A stretch of 64,000 bases of DNA from Micromonospora pisi (GCF_003633685.1 NZ_RBKT01000001.1:7564001-7628000), one strand, 5' to 3'; shown: positions 18,060 to 26,234, counted from the stretch's first letter. Notes: generated from the letters alone by a model not told the origin. Numbers and translations: made by a program.

Positions 18060-18914
18060 TTACGCGTCGCGGCGCTTGAGCATGACCGCCGCCGCGGCGA
18101 GCGCGGCCACCACGTAACCGGCGAAGACCGCCAGTCCGGCCCACGGGCCGAGCATCCCGGCGCTCGGGGTGACGGCCATGAAGGACTCCCCGGCATGCGA
18201 CGGCAGGTACGGTCCGACCGTGTCGTTCCAACTGCTCGGCAGGAGCGGGAAGAGTCCCGGTACGACCAGCATCGCGCCGAAGAGCGCGGCGATGGCGGCG
18301 GCGGTGCCGCGCAGCAGCGCGGCGAGAGTCAGGCCGAGCAGGCCGACACCGGTCAGGTAGACGGCCGCCCCGATCACCGCCCGGAGCACTCCCGGGTCGA
18401 AGAGGCTGACGCCGTGCGTACCCATGATCTGCTGCCCGCCGAAGAAGGCCGCGAGCGTGCCGACCAGCATCAGGGCCAGCGTGACGCCACCGAAGACGAT
18501 GGTCTTGCCCCAGAGCACCGGTAGCCGCTTGGGCACCGCGGCCAGGGTGGTCCGGATCATTCCGGTGGAGTACTCGCCGGCGACCAGGAGCACCCCGATC
18601 ACCCCGATCACCAACTGCGCGAGCTGTACGCCGCCGAGGCTGGCACTGACCGGATCGCTGGTCCCGCCGGCGCCGAGCCCGATCGACTCGCCGCCGACAT
18701 GTCCGGCGGCGACGGCGGCGAAGAGCAGGCCGAGCGCGACCACCACACCGAACGTGGCGAAGAGGCTGACCACGGTCGAACGCAGCGACCTGATCTTGAT
18801 CCACTCCGAGAGGATCACGCGGGCGAGGGTGACGCGTCCGGTTCGACGGCGGTGCGTGACCGGCATGGTCGGTGCGCCGGTCAGCAAGCGGGGTTCGAGT
18901 GCCGTGCTGGTCAT
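18060..18914 (-). CDS. ABC-2 type transporter permease (module A)
   Basis: A 284-residue ABC-2 family permease. After a basic cytoplasmic N-terminus comes SEWIKIRSLRST, the typical start of this actinobacterial family, then about six hydrophobic helices and AGEYSTGMIRTTLAAVP, a conserved cytoplasmic loop. It pairs with the ATPase whose stop overlaps its start (TGATG). Its layout matches the permease at 28347-29147, so the two are paralogues. The substrate is unknown; a peptide or antimicrobial is plausible given the linked two-component system. Confidence 0.9.
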   Translation of the reverse strand: MTSTALEPRLLTGAPTMPVTHRRRTGRVTLARVILSEWIKIRSLRSTVVSLFATFGVVVALGLLFAAVAAGHVGGESIGLGAGGTSDPVSASLGGVQLAQLVIGVIGVLLVAGEYSTGMIRTTLAAVPKRLPVLWGKTIVFGGVTLALMLVGTLAAFFGGQQIMGTHGVSLFDPGVLRAVIGAAVYLTGVGLLGLTLAALLRGTAAAIAALFGAMLVVPGLFPLLPSSWNDTVGPYLPSHAGESFMAVTPSAGMLGPWAGLAVFAGYVVAALAAAAVMLKRRDA

Positions 18915-19852
18915 CAGGCCGCCTTTCCGGCGAGTACGGGCTGCTTCGGGGTGGTCGCGGAATACTCGACCGAGTCGTGGGTCAGCTCCATGAATGCCTC
19001 CTCCAGCGATGCCTGCTGAAGGGAGAGCTCGTGCAGGGTGAGACCGGCGCTCGCGGCCCGGTCCCCGATCTGCTCGGTGCTGAGCCCGCAGACCTCCAGC
19101 ACTCCGCGCTCACCACTGCTGATGGTCACGCCCGGACCCGCGAGCAACTCGCTGAGCTGGTGCGACTGGGGGGAACGGACCCGGACACTGGTGGCGGAGG
19201 CGAGCCCGCAGAAACCGTCCATCGGCACGTCCGCGATCAACCGGCCCCGGCCGACCACCACCAGATGCTCGGCGGTCAACGCCATCTCACTCATCAGGTG
19301 AGAGGAGATGAAGACGGTACGACCCTCCGCGGCCAGCCCCTTGAGCAGGTTGCGGATCCACCGCACCCCCTCCGGGTCCAGCCCGTTGACCGGCTCGTCG
19401 AGCAGCACCGTCTGCGGGTCACCGAGCAGTGCCGAGGCGATGCCGAGACGCTGCCCCATGCCGAGCGAGAAGCCACCGGCGCGCTTGCGGGCGACCTCGC
19501 GGAGGCCGACAAGGTCGATCACCTCGTTCACCCGGCGACGCGAGATTCCGGTGGTGGCGGCGAGGGCCAGCAGGTGGTGGTACGCCGACCGCCCGGTGTG
19601 CACGGCCTTCGCCTCCAGCAGCGCGCCGATCTCGTGCAGCGGCGCGGCGTGGTCGGCGTACCGACGGCCGTTCACGGTGACGCTGCCGGAGGTGGGTGCG
19701 TCCAGACCGACGATCATCCGCATGGTTGTCGACTTGCCGGCACCATTCGGGCCCAGGAAGCCGGTGACGATGCCGGGCCGGACGGTGAAGCTCAGATCGT
19801 CCACCGCCACCTTGTCGCCGTACCGCTTCCCGAGGTTCTTGACTTCGATCAT
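18914..19852 (-). CDS. ABC exporter ATP-binding protein (module A)
   Basis: A 312-residue ATPase with GPNGAGKST, the signature variant FSLGMGQRLG, Walker B followed by LDEPVNGLDPEGVRWIR, and SSHLMSEM. This set is characteristic of the BcrA-like exporters that work with ABC-2 permeases. A C-terminal extension of about 90 residues follows the ATPase core. The inner methionine is taken as start because AAGGAG precedes it; the longer frame adds 17 codons without a ribosome site. It is closely related to the ATPase at 29144-29881, which lacks part of the C-terminal extension. Confidence 0.92.
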   Translation of the reverse strand: MIEVKNLGKRYGDKVAVDDLSFTVRPGIVTGFLGPNGAGKSTTMRMIVGLDAPTSGSVTVNGRRYADHAAPLHEIGALLEAKAVHTGRSAYHHLLALAATTGISRRRVNEVIDLVGLREVARKRAGGFSLGMGQRLGIASALLGDPQTVLLDEPVNGLDPEGVRWIRNLLKGLAAEGRTVFISSHLMSEMALTAEHLVVVGRGRLIADVPMDGFCGLASATSVRVRSPQSHQLSELLAGPGVTISSGERGVLEVCGLSTEQIGDRAASAGLTLHELSLQQASLEEAFMELTHDSVEYSATTPKQPVLAGKAA

Positions 19853-19986
19853 GCTTGAAGGCTCCTTGTCGGGCTGTGCCGCACCAGCGGCGCATGGCCA
19901 CAACCATCGCCTCTGCTCGGGGTGCGCGTCGTCGTCCGGCCGCAGACACCTGACGTACTGCGATGGCGGTATAGCCGGATGGTTGC

Positions 19987-20670
19987 TCAGCGTGATGGAG
20001 GCTCGCTGGGGCGGACCAGCCCGCTCTGGTACGCGATCACCACGAGCTGGGCCCGGTCCCGTGCGCCCAGCTTCGCCATAGCGCGGTTGACGTGCGTTTT
20101 AGCGGTGAGTGGCGACACCACGAGCCGCTCGGCGATGGCGTCGTTGGAGAGCCCCGCGGCGACCAGCATGAGGACTTCGCGCTCACGTTCGGTCAGCGTT
20201 TCGAGTTGAATGGGAACGTTGGCGGTGGCCGAATCCTCCGGCTGGGACAGGAACCGGGCAATCAGCCCCTTGGTTGCCACCGGGGAGAGCAGGGCGTCTC
20301 CCCGGGCCACCACCCGGATCGCGTCCAGGAGTTCGGCGGGGTCGACCCCCTTGCCGAGAAAACCGCTCGCTCCGGCCCGGAGCGCCTGGAGGACGTACTC
20401 GTCGACCTCGAACGTGGTCAGGATGAGGACCCGTACGCCGACCAGGCTCTCGTCCTCGGTGATTTGTCGGGTTGCCTCCAACCCGTCCAGTTCCGGCATT
20501 CGGATGTCCATCAGGACCACGTCGGCACGGGTTGTCCGGGCCAGCGCCACCGCCTCGACCCCGGTGGTCGCCTCACCCACCACCTCAAGATCCGGCGCCG
20601 AGTCGACCAGCACCCGGAATCCGGCCCGGATCAGGTTCTGGTCGTCGGCGAGCAGCACCCGGATCGTCAT
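19987..20670 (-). CDS. NarL/LuxR-type response regulator (module A)
   Basis: A 227-residue response regulator. The receiver domain has acidic D9/D10, phosphoacceptor D55 (LMDIRMPELDG), T85/T86 and K107; a LuxR-type helix-turn-helix occupies about residues 158-220 (LTEREREVLMLVAAGLSN). It is encoded just after the histidine kinase, with a 12-codon bridging ORF between the two. It probably activates the exporter operon next door (18060-19852), a common arrangement for drug- or peptide-responsive exporters. Confidence 0.93.
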   Translation of the reverse strand: MTIRVLLADDQNLIRAGFRVLVDSAPDLEVVGEATTGVEAVALARTTRADVVLMDIRMPELDGLEATRQITEDESLVGVRVLILTTFEVDEYVLQALRAGASGFLGKGVDPAELLDAIRVVARGDALLSPVATKGLIARFLSQPEDSATANVPIQLETLTEREREVLMLVAAGLSNDAIAERLVVSPLTAKTHVNRAMAKLGARDRAQLVVIAYQSGLVRPSEPPSR

Positions 20671-20724
20671 CGCTCCTCCTGGCGTACCGGCACCCGGATC
20701 GTCATCGCTTCTCCTGTCGCGCCG
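20655..20724. repeat. 35-bp tandem duplication at the kinase/regulator junction
   Basis: Two adjacent 35-base copies (20655-20689 and 20690-20724) match at about 31 positions, the first 20 being identical. Each carries a ribosome site and the ATGACGATCCGGGTGC start of the response regulator. The 35-base step shifts the frame, so the kinase-proximal start now yields only the 12-codon ORF. Confidence 0.85.
20667..20705 (-). CDS. 12-codon bridging ORF made by a tandem duplication
   Basis: Between the kinase and regulator genes lies a complete mini-ORF, MTIRVPVRQEER. Its ATG overlaps the kinase stop (ATGA) and its TGA overlaps the regulator start (ATGA). The first five residues repeat the start of the regulator, and the last six resemble the end of the kinase (ARQEKR). 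A ribosome leaving the kinase could therefore restart twice. The peptide itself probably has no function; the ORF is a by-product of the duplication. Confidence 0.5.
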   Translation of the reverse strand: MTIRVPVRQEER

Positions 20725-21889
20725 GTAGCACGGCTCGGACCCCGAAACCGCCGCCGGTCAGCGGACCCGCCTCCAGCGTGCCGCCGACCGCGGTCACCCG
20801 CTCCCGCATGCCGAGCAGCCCGTGTCCGGTCCCGGCGACCGGCCCGGCGGCCGGCTCTCCCGGCCCGGGATCGTTCTCCACCTCGATGGTGAGATCGTCC
20901 GACCGGTACGTCAGCCGCACCCGGGCGGCGCCGCCGCCGTGCTTGTGCACGTTGGTCAGCGACTCCTGGACTACCCGGTACGCGGCGAGGTCCACCGCCG
21001 CCGGCAGTGGAAACGGCTGACCCGCCAGGCGCCACCGCACCGCGAGCCCGGTGCGGTGGAACGAGTCGACCAGTTCCTGCAGGCGGTTCAGGGTGGGGGT
21101 CGGCTCGGTCGGCGCGGCGGCGTCGTCGGACTGGCGCAGTACGCCCAGCACCGTGCCGAGTTCGTCCAGCGCCGCCCGCCCGGCCCGGCGTACGTGCCCC
21201 AACGCCTCCTCGGCGGCCGCCGGATTGGTGCGCAGCACGTGCCCGGCCACCCCGGCCTGTACGTTGATCAAGGCGATGTTGTGTGCCATCACGTCGTGCA
21301 GGTCCCGGGCGATGCGCAGCCGGTCCTCGGCCACCCGCCGTCGGGCCTCCTCCTCCCGGCTCTGTTCGGCCCGGGTGGCACGCTCCTCCACGGCGACGAT
21401 GTAGTCCCGGTGGTTGCGTACGGCGTCGCCGATGGCGGTGGCCAGCCCGCTCCAGAGGGCGAGCACCACCTTTTCCGAGTCGAGCCAGGACCCGTTCGAC
21501 GAGGACCAGATCGCGCCGGCGACCAGGAGCAGCGCGGTGAACGTACCGGCGAGGATCGCGGTGAGCCGGTTGGTGGTCGCGGCGACGGTGTAGACCGCGA
21601 TCACCACCGCGAAGGTGGAGAGGTTACGGGCGGAGCCGAAGGCCACCGACGCCGCCGTGGCCGCGCTGCAGAACGCCAGTACCGGCAGCGGCCAGCGTCG
21701 ACGCAGCGCCACAGCGGCGCAGACCAGGGCACTGAAGGCGATCTCGCCCGCGCTCAGCTCGCCTCGGGCGGGGGAGGGGTCGAGCAGGGGTTCGCCGATG
21801 CTGATGACGAAGAGCCCCACGGCGGCGGCGGTATCAAAGGCATAAGGGTGGAACCGGGCTGTCCGCCGCCACCACCCCATATCCCACAT
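20702..21889 (-). CDS. NarL-family sensor histidine kinase (module A)
   Basis: A 395-residue membrane kinase. The first 150 or so residues carry five or six hydrophobic segments with almost no extracytoplasmic loop. The HisKA_3 dimerisation region has the phosphoacceptor in ARDLHDVMAHN, and the C-terminal HATPase domain has ESLTNVHKH and GHGLLGMRERV. This intramembrane-sensing type often detects cell-envelope stress or antibiotics. The first ATG is used, but the fourth codon is also ATG and neither has a clear ribosome site. A 13-base palindrome (TGACGT-T-ACGTCA) lies just upstream. Confidence 0.92.
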   Translation of the reverse strand: MWDMGWWRRTARFHPYAFDTAAAVGLFVISIGEPLLDPSPARGELSAGEIAFSALVCAAVALRRRWPLPVLAFCSAATAASVAFGSARNLSTFAVVIAVYTVAATTNRLTAILAGTFTALLLVAGAIWSSSNGSWLDSEKVVLALWSGLATAIGDAVRNHRDYIVAVEERATRAEQSREEEARRRVAEDRLRIARDLHDVMAHNIALINVQAGVAGHVLRTNPAAAEEALGHVRRAGRAALDELGTVLGVLRQSDDAAAPTEPTPTLNRLQELVDSFHRTGLAVRWRLAGQPFPLPAAVDLAAYRVVQESLTNVHKHGGGAARVRLTYRSDDLTIEVENDPGPGEPAAGPVAGTGHGLLGMRERVTAVGGTLEAGPLTGGGFGVRAVLPARQEKR

Positions 21890-21893
21890 ACCG

Positions 21894-21906
21894 TGACGTT
21901 ACGTCA
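21894..21906. promoter_or_regulatory. TGACGT-T-ACGTCA palindrome before the kinase gene
   Basis: A perfect 6+1+6 base palindrome, 5 bases upstream of the module A kinase start. It could be an operator for autoregulation; the binding factor is unknown. The rest of the gap to 22067 shows nothing further. Confidence 0.35.
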
Positions 21907-22067
21907 ACCCCGGCCGGGTCGTCCGTGGCCGCGTACAGGACCGTCGAGGCGGCGTGGACTATCCGCCCGTACGTCCTCGAAAAGCCACGCCGCACCGGAG
22001 CGAACCCGTTCCATGACACCTGGGCGGATCCTGTCCGCTTTCCCGTTCGACGGTGCGCCGGGCGAAG

Positions 22068-22394
22068 CTAGGATGCGTAGGAGAGATCGACGTCGAACTG
22101 CCCGTCGCGCTCGACGGTGAAGGTGATCCCCTGCCAGGCATCGTGCCCGTCCGCGACCATGAGGTTGCGCAGCGAGACGAACGCGTCGCTGAGCTGGATG
22201 ATTTCCTCGAAAGGCTGCTCGTCAAAGGGGAAGTGACCCGAGTTACCCGCAGCGGTCCGCCATTGAATGCTCACACCGGCGGATTCTTCGCCGAGGTCCC
22301 CGGTGGCGATGATTTTCACGGCGTCGGCCGGCATCAGCTTGAACAGGATGCCACCGATCGTGTTGACCACCTGGTCTTGGTTCTCGTCAAACAT
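22068..22394 (-). CDS. YezG/EsaG-type immunity protein (DUF600)
   Basis: A 108-residue acidic protein with the features of the YezG/DUF600 immunity family: a helical start, a central beta sheet (SIQWRT) and the motif W-x-x-I-x-F-x-V-x-x-D-G near residues 86-98. S. aureus EsaG of this family neutralises the T7SS nuclease EsaD. Here it follows an EsaD/EssD-like nuclease gene by 15 bases, so it is very probably the cognate antitoxin. An AGGAA site lies before the ATG. Confidence 0.85.
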   Translation of the reverse strand: MFDENQDQVVNTIGGILFKLMPADAVKIIATGDLGEESAGVSIQWRTAAGNSGHFPFDEQPFEEIIQLSDAFVSLRNLMVADGHDAWQGITFTVERDGQFDVDLSYAS

Positions 22395-22409
22395 GCCGTC
22401 TGTTCCTAA

Positions 22410-23027
22410 CTATTTGTTTCTGAATGGTACGACGACGGGCGGCTGATTGTCGATCTGGTACGTGACCAGCAGATGCGAGGGGCGCAGCGAAGACGAGCCT
22501 GGTGGATAGAACGTTCTACCGGAAACCTGTACGTCAGATCCCGCCTTCAACGCGTTCGCCCAGGTGTTCTCCATCTTCTTCCAGTCGGACAGGTTGATCG
22601 TCCGATCCATCGGGACCAGGTTGATCCGTTCGCCCGGCCCTCGGAAGATGTGCGCGAAAAGGTGTCCACCCTGGTCGGTGGACAAGCGGTCGCTCCCGCC
22701 GGAGACGCCCTGCTGATAGCTGTTGCGGTTACCGTGGGCGAGTTGGAGCTTGCCGCCGAATGAGGACACGCGGCCCTTGCCGTCGGTGCTGTACCGGTAA
22801 CCGGTATGACGTTCCACATAGTGCATGTTGGGTTGGAGCGGCCGGTTCACCGTCCTGTTCCAGCGGCGGGGGCGCCCGGCTTCGAACTCGATGGTGTCCG
22901 CGTTGATCCGCCGTACCCTCGGTGCCGGGAGGCGGCGTGCGGCGGCGCCGATCGGACCACGGACGGTGGGTGCGGAACGACTGCTCCCGGAACCACCGCC
23001 GGTACGCCGGGTGCGGCGACTAACCAT
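22410..23027 (-). CDS. EssD/EsaD-like DNA/RNA non-specific nuclease toxin
   Basis: A 205-residue protein. Residues 1-60 are basic and flexible, without a signal peptide. Residues 65-205 match the T7SS EssD-like endonuclease domain: TDQGGHLFAHIF (117-128, where D-x-G-H is the usual catalytic motif), GPGERINLVPM and INLSDWKKMENTW. Here an extra glycine gives DQGGH, with H122 the probable general base. Its start lies inside the end of the WXG100-like upstream gene (8-base overlap, different frame). It looks like the toxin part of a polymorphic toxin made as a separate protein; the YezG-like gene behind it supplies immunity. Confidence 0.87.
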   Translation of the reverse strand: MVSRRTRRTGGGSGSSRSAPTVRGPIGAAARRLPAPRVRRINADTIEFEAGRPRRWNRTVNRPLQPNMHYVERHTGYRYSTDGKGRVSSFGGKLQLAHGNRNSYQQGVSGGSDRLSTDQGGHLFAHIFRGPGERINLVPMDRTINLSDWKKMENTWANALKAGSDVQVSGRTFYPPGSSSLRPSHLLVTYQIDNQPPVVVPFRNK

Positions 23028-23514
23028 TGAGAACGGCTTCGGTCGCCATGCTCACCAACTGGTCCAGGATCATCGAGGTGATCTGCTTGAAGATCGGAAT
23101 CTCCAGTAGCGAGGCGCCGAACGTGGCCACGGCGGTGGCGATCGCCTGGGCGATCTGGATCGCCAGGATCACCAGCTGCACGATGATCTGAATCTTGAGG
23201 GCGAGGACGATGACGGCGCAGACGATCAGCCCGGCGCCGACCAGGGTGGCGCCGGTGACGCCCTGCTGGAGTGTGTCGAGGGCGTTGCCCTCGCCCTTCC
23301 ACCAGTTCTGGAAGGCGCTGACCGCCTCACCCTGGTTCTGCTCCCACATCTGTGCGGCCGACATGTCGGCGGCGGCGCCGGCCGCCTCGATCTGTGGGGC
23401 GAACGACAGCCAGAGCTCACCGAGGCGGAACAGTTGCTCCTCGTCGGAGGTCGGCCAGTCGTAACCGAGCATGCCGAGGATGGACACCAGTTCGCCGGGA
23501 AGTTGAAGACCCAT
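23020..23514 (-). CDS. WXG100-like / CpnT-N-type T7SS translocation protein
   Basis: A 164-residue protein resembling the N-terminal secretion domain of actinobacterial polymorphic toxins (CpnT-like): MGLQLPGELVSILGMLGYDWP at the start, a helical region with WEQNQ and FQNWWKGEG, and a long hydrophobic stretch (about residues 90-145). In other systems this domain is fused to the toxin; here it stops at TAG 8 bases after the nuclease gene has begun. The inner ATG, 5 bases after the WXG100 stop, is chosen because upstream codons do not fit the family. It probably carries the nuclease through a T7SS machine encoded elsewhere. Confidence 0.82.
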   Translation of the reverse strand: MGLQLPGELVSILGMLGYDWPTSDEEQLFRLGELWLSFAPQIEAAGAAADMSAAQMWEQNQGEAVSAFQNWWKGEGNALDTLQQGVTGATLVGAGLIVCAVIVLALKIQIIVQLVILAIQIAQAIATAVATFGASLLEIPIFKQITSMILDQLVSMATEAVLNG

Positions 23515-23519
23515 CGCGG

Positions 23520-23843
23520 TCAGCCGAGGGTCCGGCCGAAGTTGTCGAACATGCTGGCGATGTCCTTCTCTGTCTGCTCGTACGCGTCGGCCATGACGTT
23601 CAGGTCGTCGCCGGCCGAGGAGATCTCGTCCGCGACTGTGTACCAACAGTCGAGCGCCCACTGGGCGACGGCGACGTACGCGGTGCCGATGTAGGTGCCG
23701 ATCGTGTCATCACCCCAGGCACCCTCGTACGCGGCAGTCGCCTGCTCGAACGCGGCGAGCTGGTCGGCGAAGCTGCTGCCACCGCTGAGCAGGGACTCCC
23801 CGGTGGCGCGAACGGAGTCCGGTTGGATCTCGAAATCGGGCAC
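23520..23843 (-). CDS. WXG100-family T7SS protein
   Basis: A 107-residue helical hairpin protein of ESAT-6/WXG100 size. The turn has W43-G-D in place of strict W-x-G, and the secretion signal Y-x-x-x-E is present as YEQTE (88-92). The GTG start follows GGGGGAG by 5 bases; six more codons lie upstream in frame. It is the first gene of the toxin cassette and probably forms the secretion-competent complex with the CpnT-N-like product, since T7SS toxins usually leave as helical-bundle pairs. Confidence 0.85.
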   Translation of the reverse strand: MPDFEIQPDSVRATGESLLSGGSSFADQLAAFEQATAAYEGAWGDDTIGTYIGTAYVAVAQWALDCWYTVADEISSAGDDLNVMADAYEQTEKDIASMFDNFGRTLG

Positions 23844-24050
23844 GTCATCTCCCCCGTACACCCGATGATCTCGTCGCGCGGAATCCTACCAACCGGTCAC
23901 CCGCCACCACGGGCCTCGGCGGACGCTCCAACAGGGACACCCCTTTTGCTGCACCGGCGTCCAGTCTCAGGGCGCCCGCACCCCAGAGGTTATCTGTCCA
24001 AGACGGATGGGGGTGGGGAGCCGGGCGGAGACGAACACGTCGCGTCGCGC

Positions 24051-24410
24051 CTACTCCTTGATGCCCGCGTCGAGCGCCGCCCGGCGGTCACCCGCCACCG
24101 CGCCGACCGGAATCGCCTGGTCGAGCGTTGCCAGCGTCGCCGGGTCCAGGCGCAGTGCGGCGCTTGCTACGTTCTGCTCCAGGTGTGCCTGCCGGCGGGT
24201 ACCGGGGATGGCGGCGATGTCCCCGCCCTGTGCCAGCACCCAGGCCAGCGAGAGCTGTCCGGAGGTGATCCCGAGCGTCGCGGCGAGCGCCTCGACCCGC
24301 TGCAACAGCCGGAGATTATGGTCGAGGTGACCCTCCTGGAACCGGGGGAACATCCGGCGTAGGTCGGTCTCCGCCAGCTCGTCGATCGAGCGGACCGCGC
24401 CGCTGAGCAT
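24051..24410 (-). pseudogene. aldo/keto reductase, C-terminal fragment
   Basis: Only the last 119 residues of an aldo/keto reductase remain (a full protein has about 330). They include ITSGQLSLAWVLAQG, IPGTRRQAHLEQNVASAALRL and the C-terminal helix. The N-terminal barrel with the catalytic Asp, Tyr and Lys is absent, and the upstream sequence in the same frame does not resemble this family. It is therefore a truncated remnant and not expected to be active. A separate complete aldo/keto reductase is encoded at 36928-37794. Confidence 0.8.
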
Positions 24411-24714
24411 CCGGCGGACAGGGAGCCCTTCAGGGCTGCCTACGCTGCGTCTTCGGATACCCGCAGCCGTCCCTGATCGTGCTCTGCCGCGCTGGATCGG
24501 TGGCTGGCCGAGCGTGGAGTGCGATTGCTACGACGTTGTCCACGCAACACCGACCTGACTCCACCCAGCGCCTCCGCGCCGCTGTCGGCGCGGAGGCGTT
24601 GCCGTGCGCCTACAAGCCGCGTGAACCAACGCATCCACCCCCGGTCGACGACGCCGCGAAGATCCTCGCCGCCGACCGGGTAGGTCGAACTCCCGTTCTT
24701 TCCCCCGATGACCG
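24411..24714. other. gene-free gap holding a 13-bp hairpin terminator
   Basis: No supported gene in these 304 bases. A 13-bp perfect stem (24569-24581 with 24586-24598, loop CTGT) lies beyond the stop of the beta-lactamase-like gene on the minus strand and is probably its terminator. The tetraloop hairpin AGCCC-TTCA-GGGCT (24424-24437) is a minor second one. The 5' end of the aldo/keto reductase seems to have been lost at the right end of the fragment. Confidence 0.55.
24569..24598 (-). terminator. 13-bp hairpin terminator of the beta-lactamase-like gene
   Basis: CGCCTCCGCGCCG and its complement pair perfectly around a 4-base loop. It lies 116 bases after the minus-strand stop at 24715, with no T tract. 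Confidence 0.6.
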
Positions 24715-25941
24715 TCAGCCGCAGATCAGGTCGTCGAGCAGTGCCATCTCCCGCTGTATGACAGCCTCTGCCCGGTCTGGGTCGGCCAGCTCGGTGGCCA
24801 GGTACAGGACCGTCGAGCGGTGGCCGTCCGGGGTGACCGCGGCGAGGGTGCTCATCCCGGGCATCGAGCCGACGTGCGCCCAGGAGCCGCCGCACCGGTT
24901 GGGTATCCACATGATGCCCAGCCCGTAGCGGATGCCTGGTCGGATTCCCTGGAACCCATCGGCCAGCACGGTCTGCTGCAGCTCGGCCGTCTGTCCGGGC
25001 CGCAATAGCTCGCCGCGCCCGACCGCCTGCCAGAAGCGGGCCAGGTCGGTGGTGGTGCTGACCAGGCCGCCGGCCGACGCCGTCACGGTCGGATTGAAGA
25101 CGGTCGTGTCGACCAGCGGCCCGCCCGGCGCGAACTGCCGGTACCCCTCGGCATGCGGCTGGGGCAGGGTCGGCCGGTCGCCGGGGTAGAACGTACGCGT
25201 CAGGTGCAGCGGCATCAGGATCCGGGAGCGTACCTCGGTGTACCACAGGTGTCCGGTGACCCGCTTGATGAGCATCCCGGCCACGAGGTAGTTGGTGTTC
25301 GAGTAGCTCCAGTGCGTGCCGGCGGCGAACAGCGGCGAGTGGCGCATCGCGATCGCCACCAGTTGCGCCTCGGTGTAGTGATCGAAGCGGTGCGCCAGGA
25401 ACTCGTCGGCCGACTTCAGCGCGGCGAGGTCGTTCGTGGCGTCGTAGAGGCCGCTGGTGTGCTGCAGGATCTGGCGTACGGTGACGCGCCGGCCGTCGTT
25501 GCCGTTGCCGTTGATGACACCGGGCAGCCAGCGTTCGATCGGGTCGTCCAGTTCGATCCTGCCCTCGCCGACGAGTTGGAGCAGCACCACCGACACGAAC
25601 GTCTTCGTAGTGCTGCCGATCCGGAAGTACCCGTCGACGGGCGTCGGCGCGCCGGTGTCCAAGTCGGCCACGCCGCTGCCGGCCACGGTCACCCGGCCCC
25701 CGTCGCGGACCAGACCCTGCGTCCCGGATACGCCGAGGTCGTGCAGATCGTCGAGGCCGTGCTGGAGCATCGTGGCCGTGGCCGTGGCCGTGGCCGTGGC
25801 CGTGGACCGGTGATCCGGGGCCGGCGGCGCGGCCGACCCGGCCCCACCGCCGACCGCCGCGGCCAGCACCGCGCCAACCGCCACGGCCGCCACGACCCTC
25901 CGCCACCTCACCGTCCTCTGGACTGCGGAACGTGCGCTCAC
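24715..25941 (-). CDS. secreted serine beta-lactamase / D-Ala-D-Ala carboxypeptidase family hydrolase
   Basis: A 408-residue exported serine hydrolase of the class C beta-lactamase/penicillin-binding-protein fold. A signal peptide (residues 1-38) is followed by an alternating Thr-Ala linker made from a DNA hexamer repeat. The catalytic S-x-x-K is S110-T-T-K113, the tyrosine motif is Y213-S-N, and H356-V-G takes the place of the K-T-G box. The GTG start follows AAAGGAG by 7 bases. Such proteins act as DD-peptidases, esterases or peptide hydrolases on the cell surface; beta-lactam hydrolysis is not implied. Confidence 0.9.
   Translation of the reverse strand: MSARSAVQRTVRWRRVVAAVAVGAVLAAAVGGGAGSAAPPAPDHRSTATATATATATMLQHGLDDLHDLGVSGTQGLVRDGGRVTVAGSGVADLDTGAPTPVDGYFRIGSTTKTFVSVVLLQLVGEGRIELDDPIERWLPGVINGNGNDGRRVTVRQILQHTSGLYDATNDLAALKSADEFLAHRFDHYTEAQLVAIAMRHSPLFAAGTHWSYSNTNYLVAGMLIKRVTGHLWYTEVRSRILMPLHLTRTFYPGDRPTLPQPHAEGYRQFAPGGPLVDTTVFNPTVTASAGGLVSTTTDLARFWQAVGRGELLRPGQTAELQQTVLADGFQGIRPGIRYGLGIMWIPNRCGGSWAHVGSMPGMSTLAAVTPDGHRSTVLYLATELADPDRAEAVIQREMALLDDLICG
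25771..25805. repeat. hexanucleotide microsatellite (CGTGGC) coding for a Thr-Ala linker
   Basis: Five perfect CGTGGC units plus five bases of a sixth. On the coding strand they read as Thr-Ala repeats just after the signal peptide. The unit is a multiple of three, so slippage would change linker length without breaking the frame. Confidence 0.85.
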
Positions 25942-26032
25942 ATCGAGGCTCCTTTCGGGAAAAGCAACTGTTCCCAAACCGTACGAAGAACCTCGATGCC
26001 CTCACCAACCGGAAAACCCGAAACTCGACATT

Positions 26033-26044
26033 GGGGCTAGCCCC
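26033..26044. promoter_or_regulatory. GGGGCTAGCCCC palindrome in the beta-lactamase-like leader
   Basis: A perfect 12-base palindrome about 92 bases before the beta-lactamase-like start, in the gap 25942-26234. It could be an operator or just part of a hairpin. The rest of that gap shows no gene. Confidence 0.3.
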
Positions 26045-26234
26045 CACTACCCGCCAAGAAGACCGCATAGCCAACGCGATACAACTGTTGACAGACCCTG
26101 GGCCGGCAGCGGCTCGCAGAGCAATTCTGATGGGTGGTTCGTAAGATCCTGGCCGTGGATGCAGCCGGGGGCTGCCCTCGAGCGCTGCGATCAGGGTGGC
26201 CCACTGCTCGTCGCGGGCAGGGGTCGGTGCGGAT

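Noticed and set aside
24480-24570. tRNA-like start (GGTGGCTGGCCGAGC)
   Set aside because: No anticodon stem, T loop or acceptor pairing could be built.
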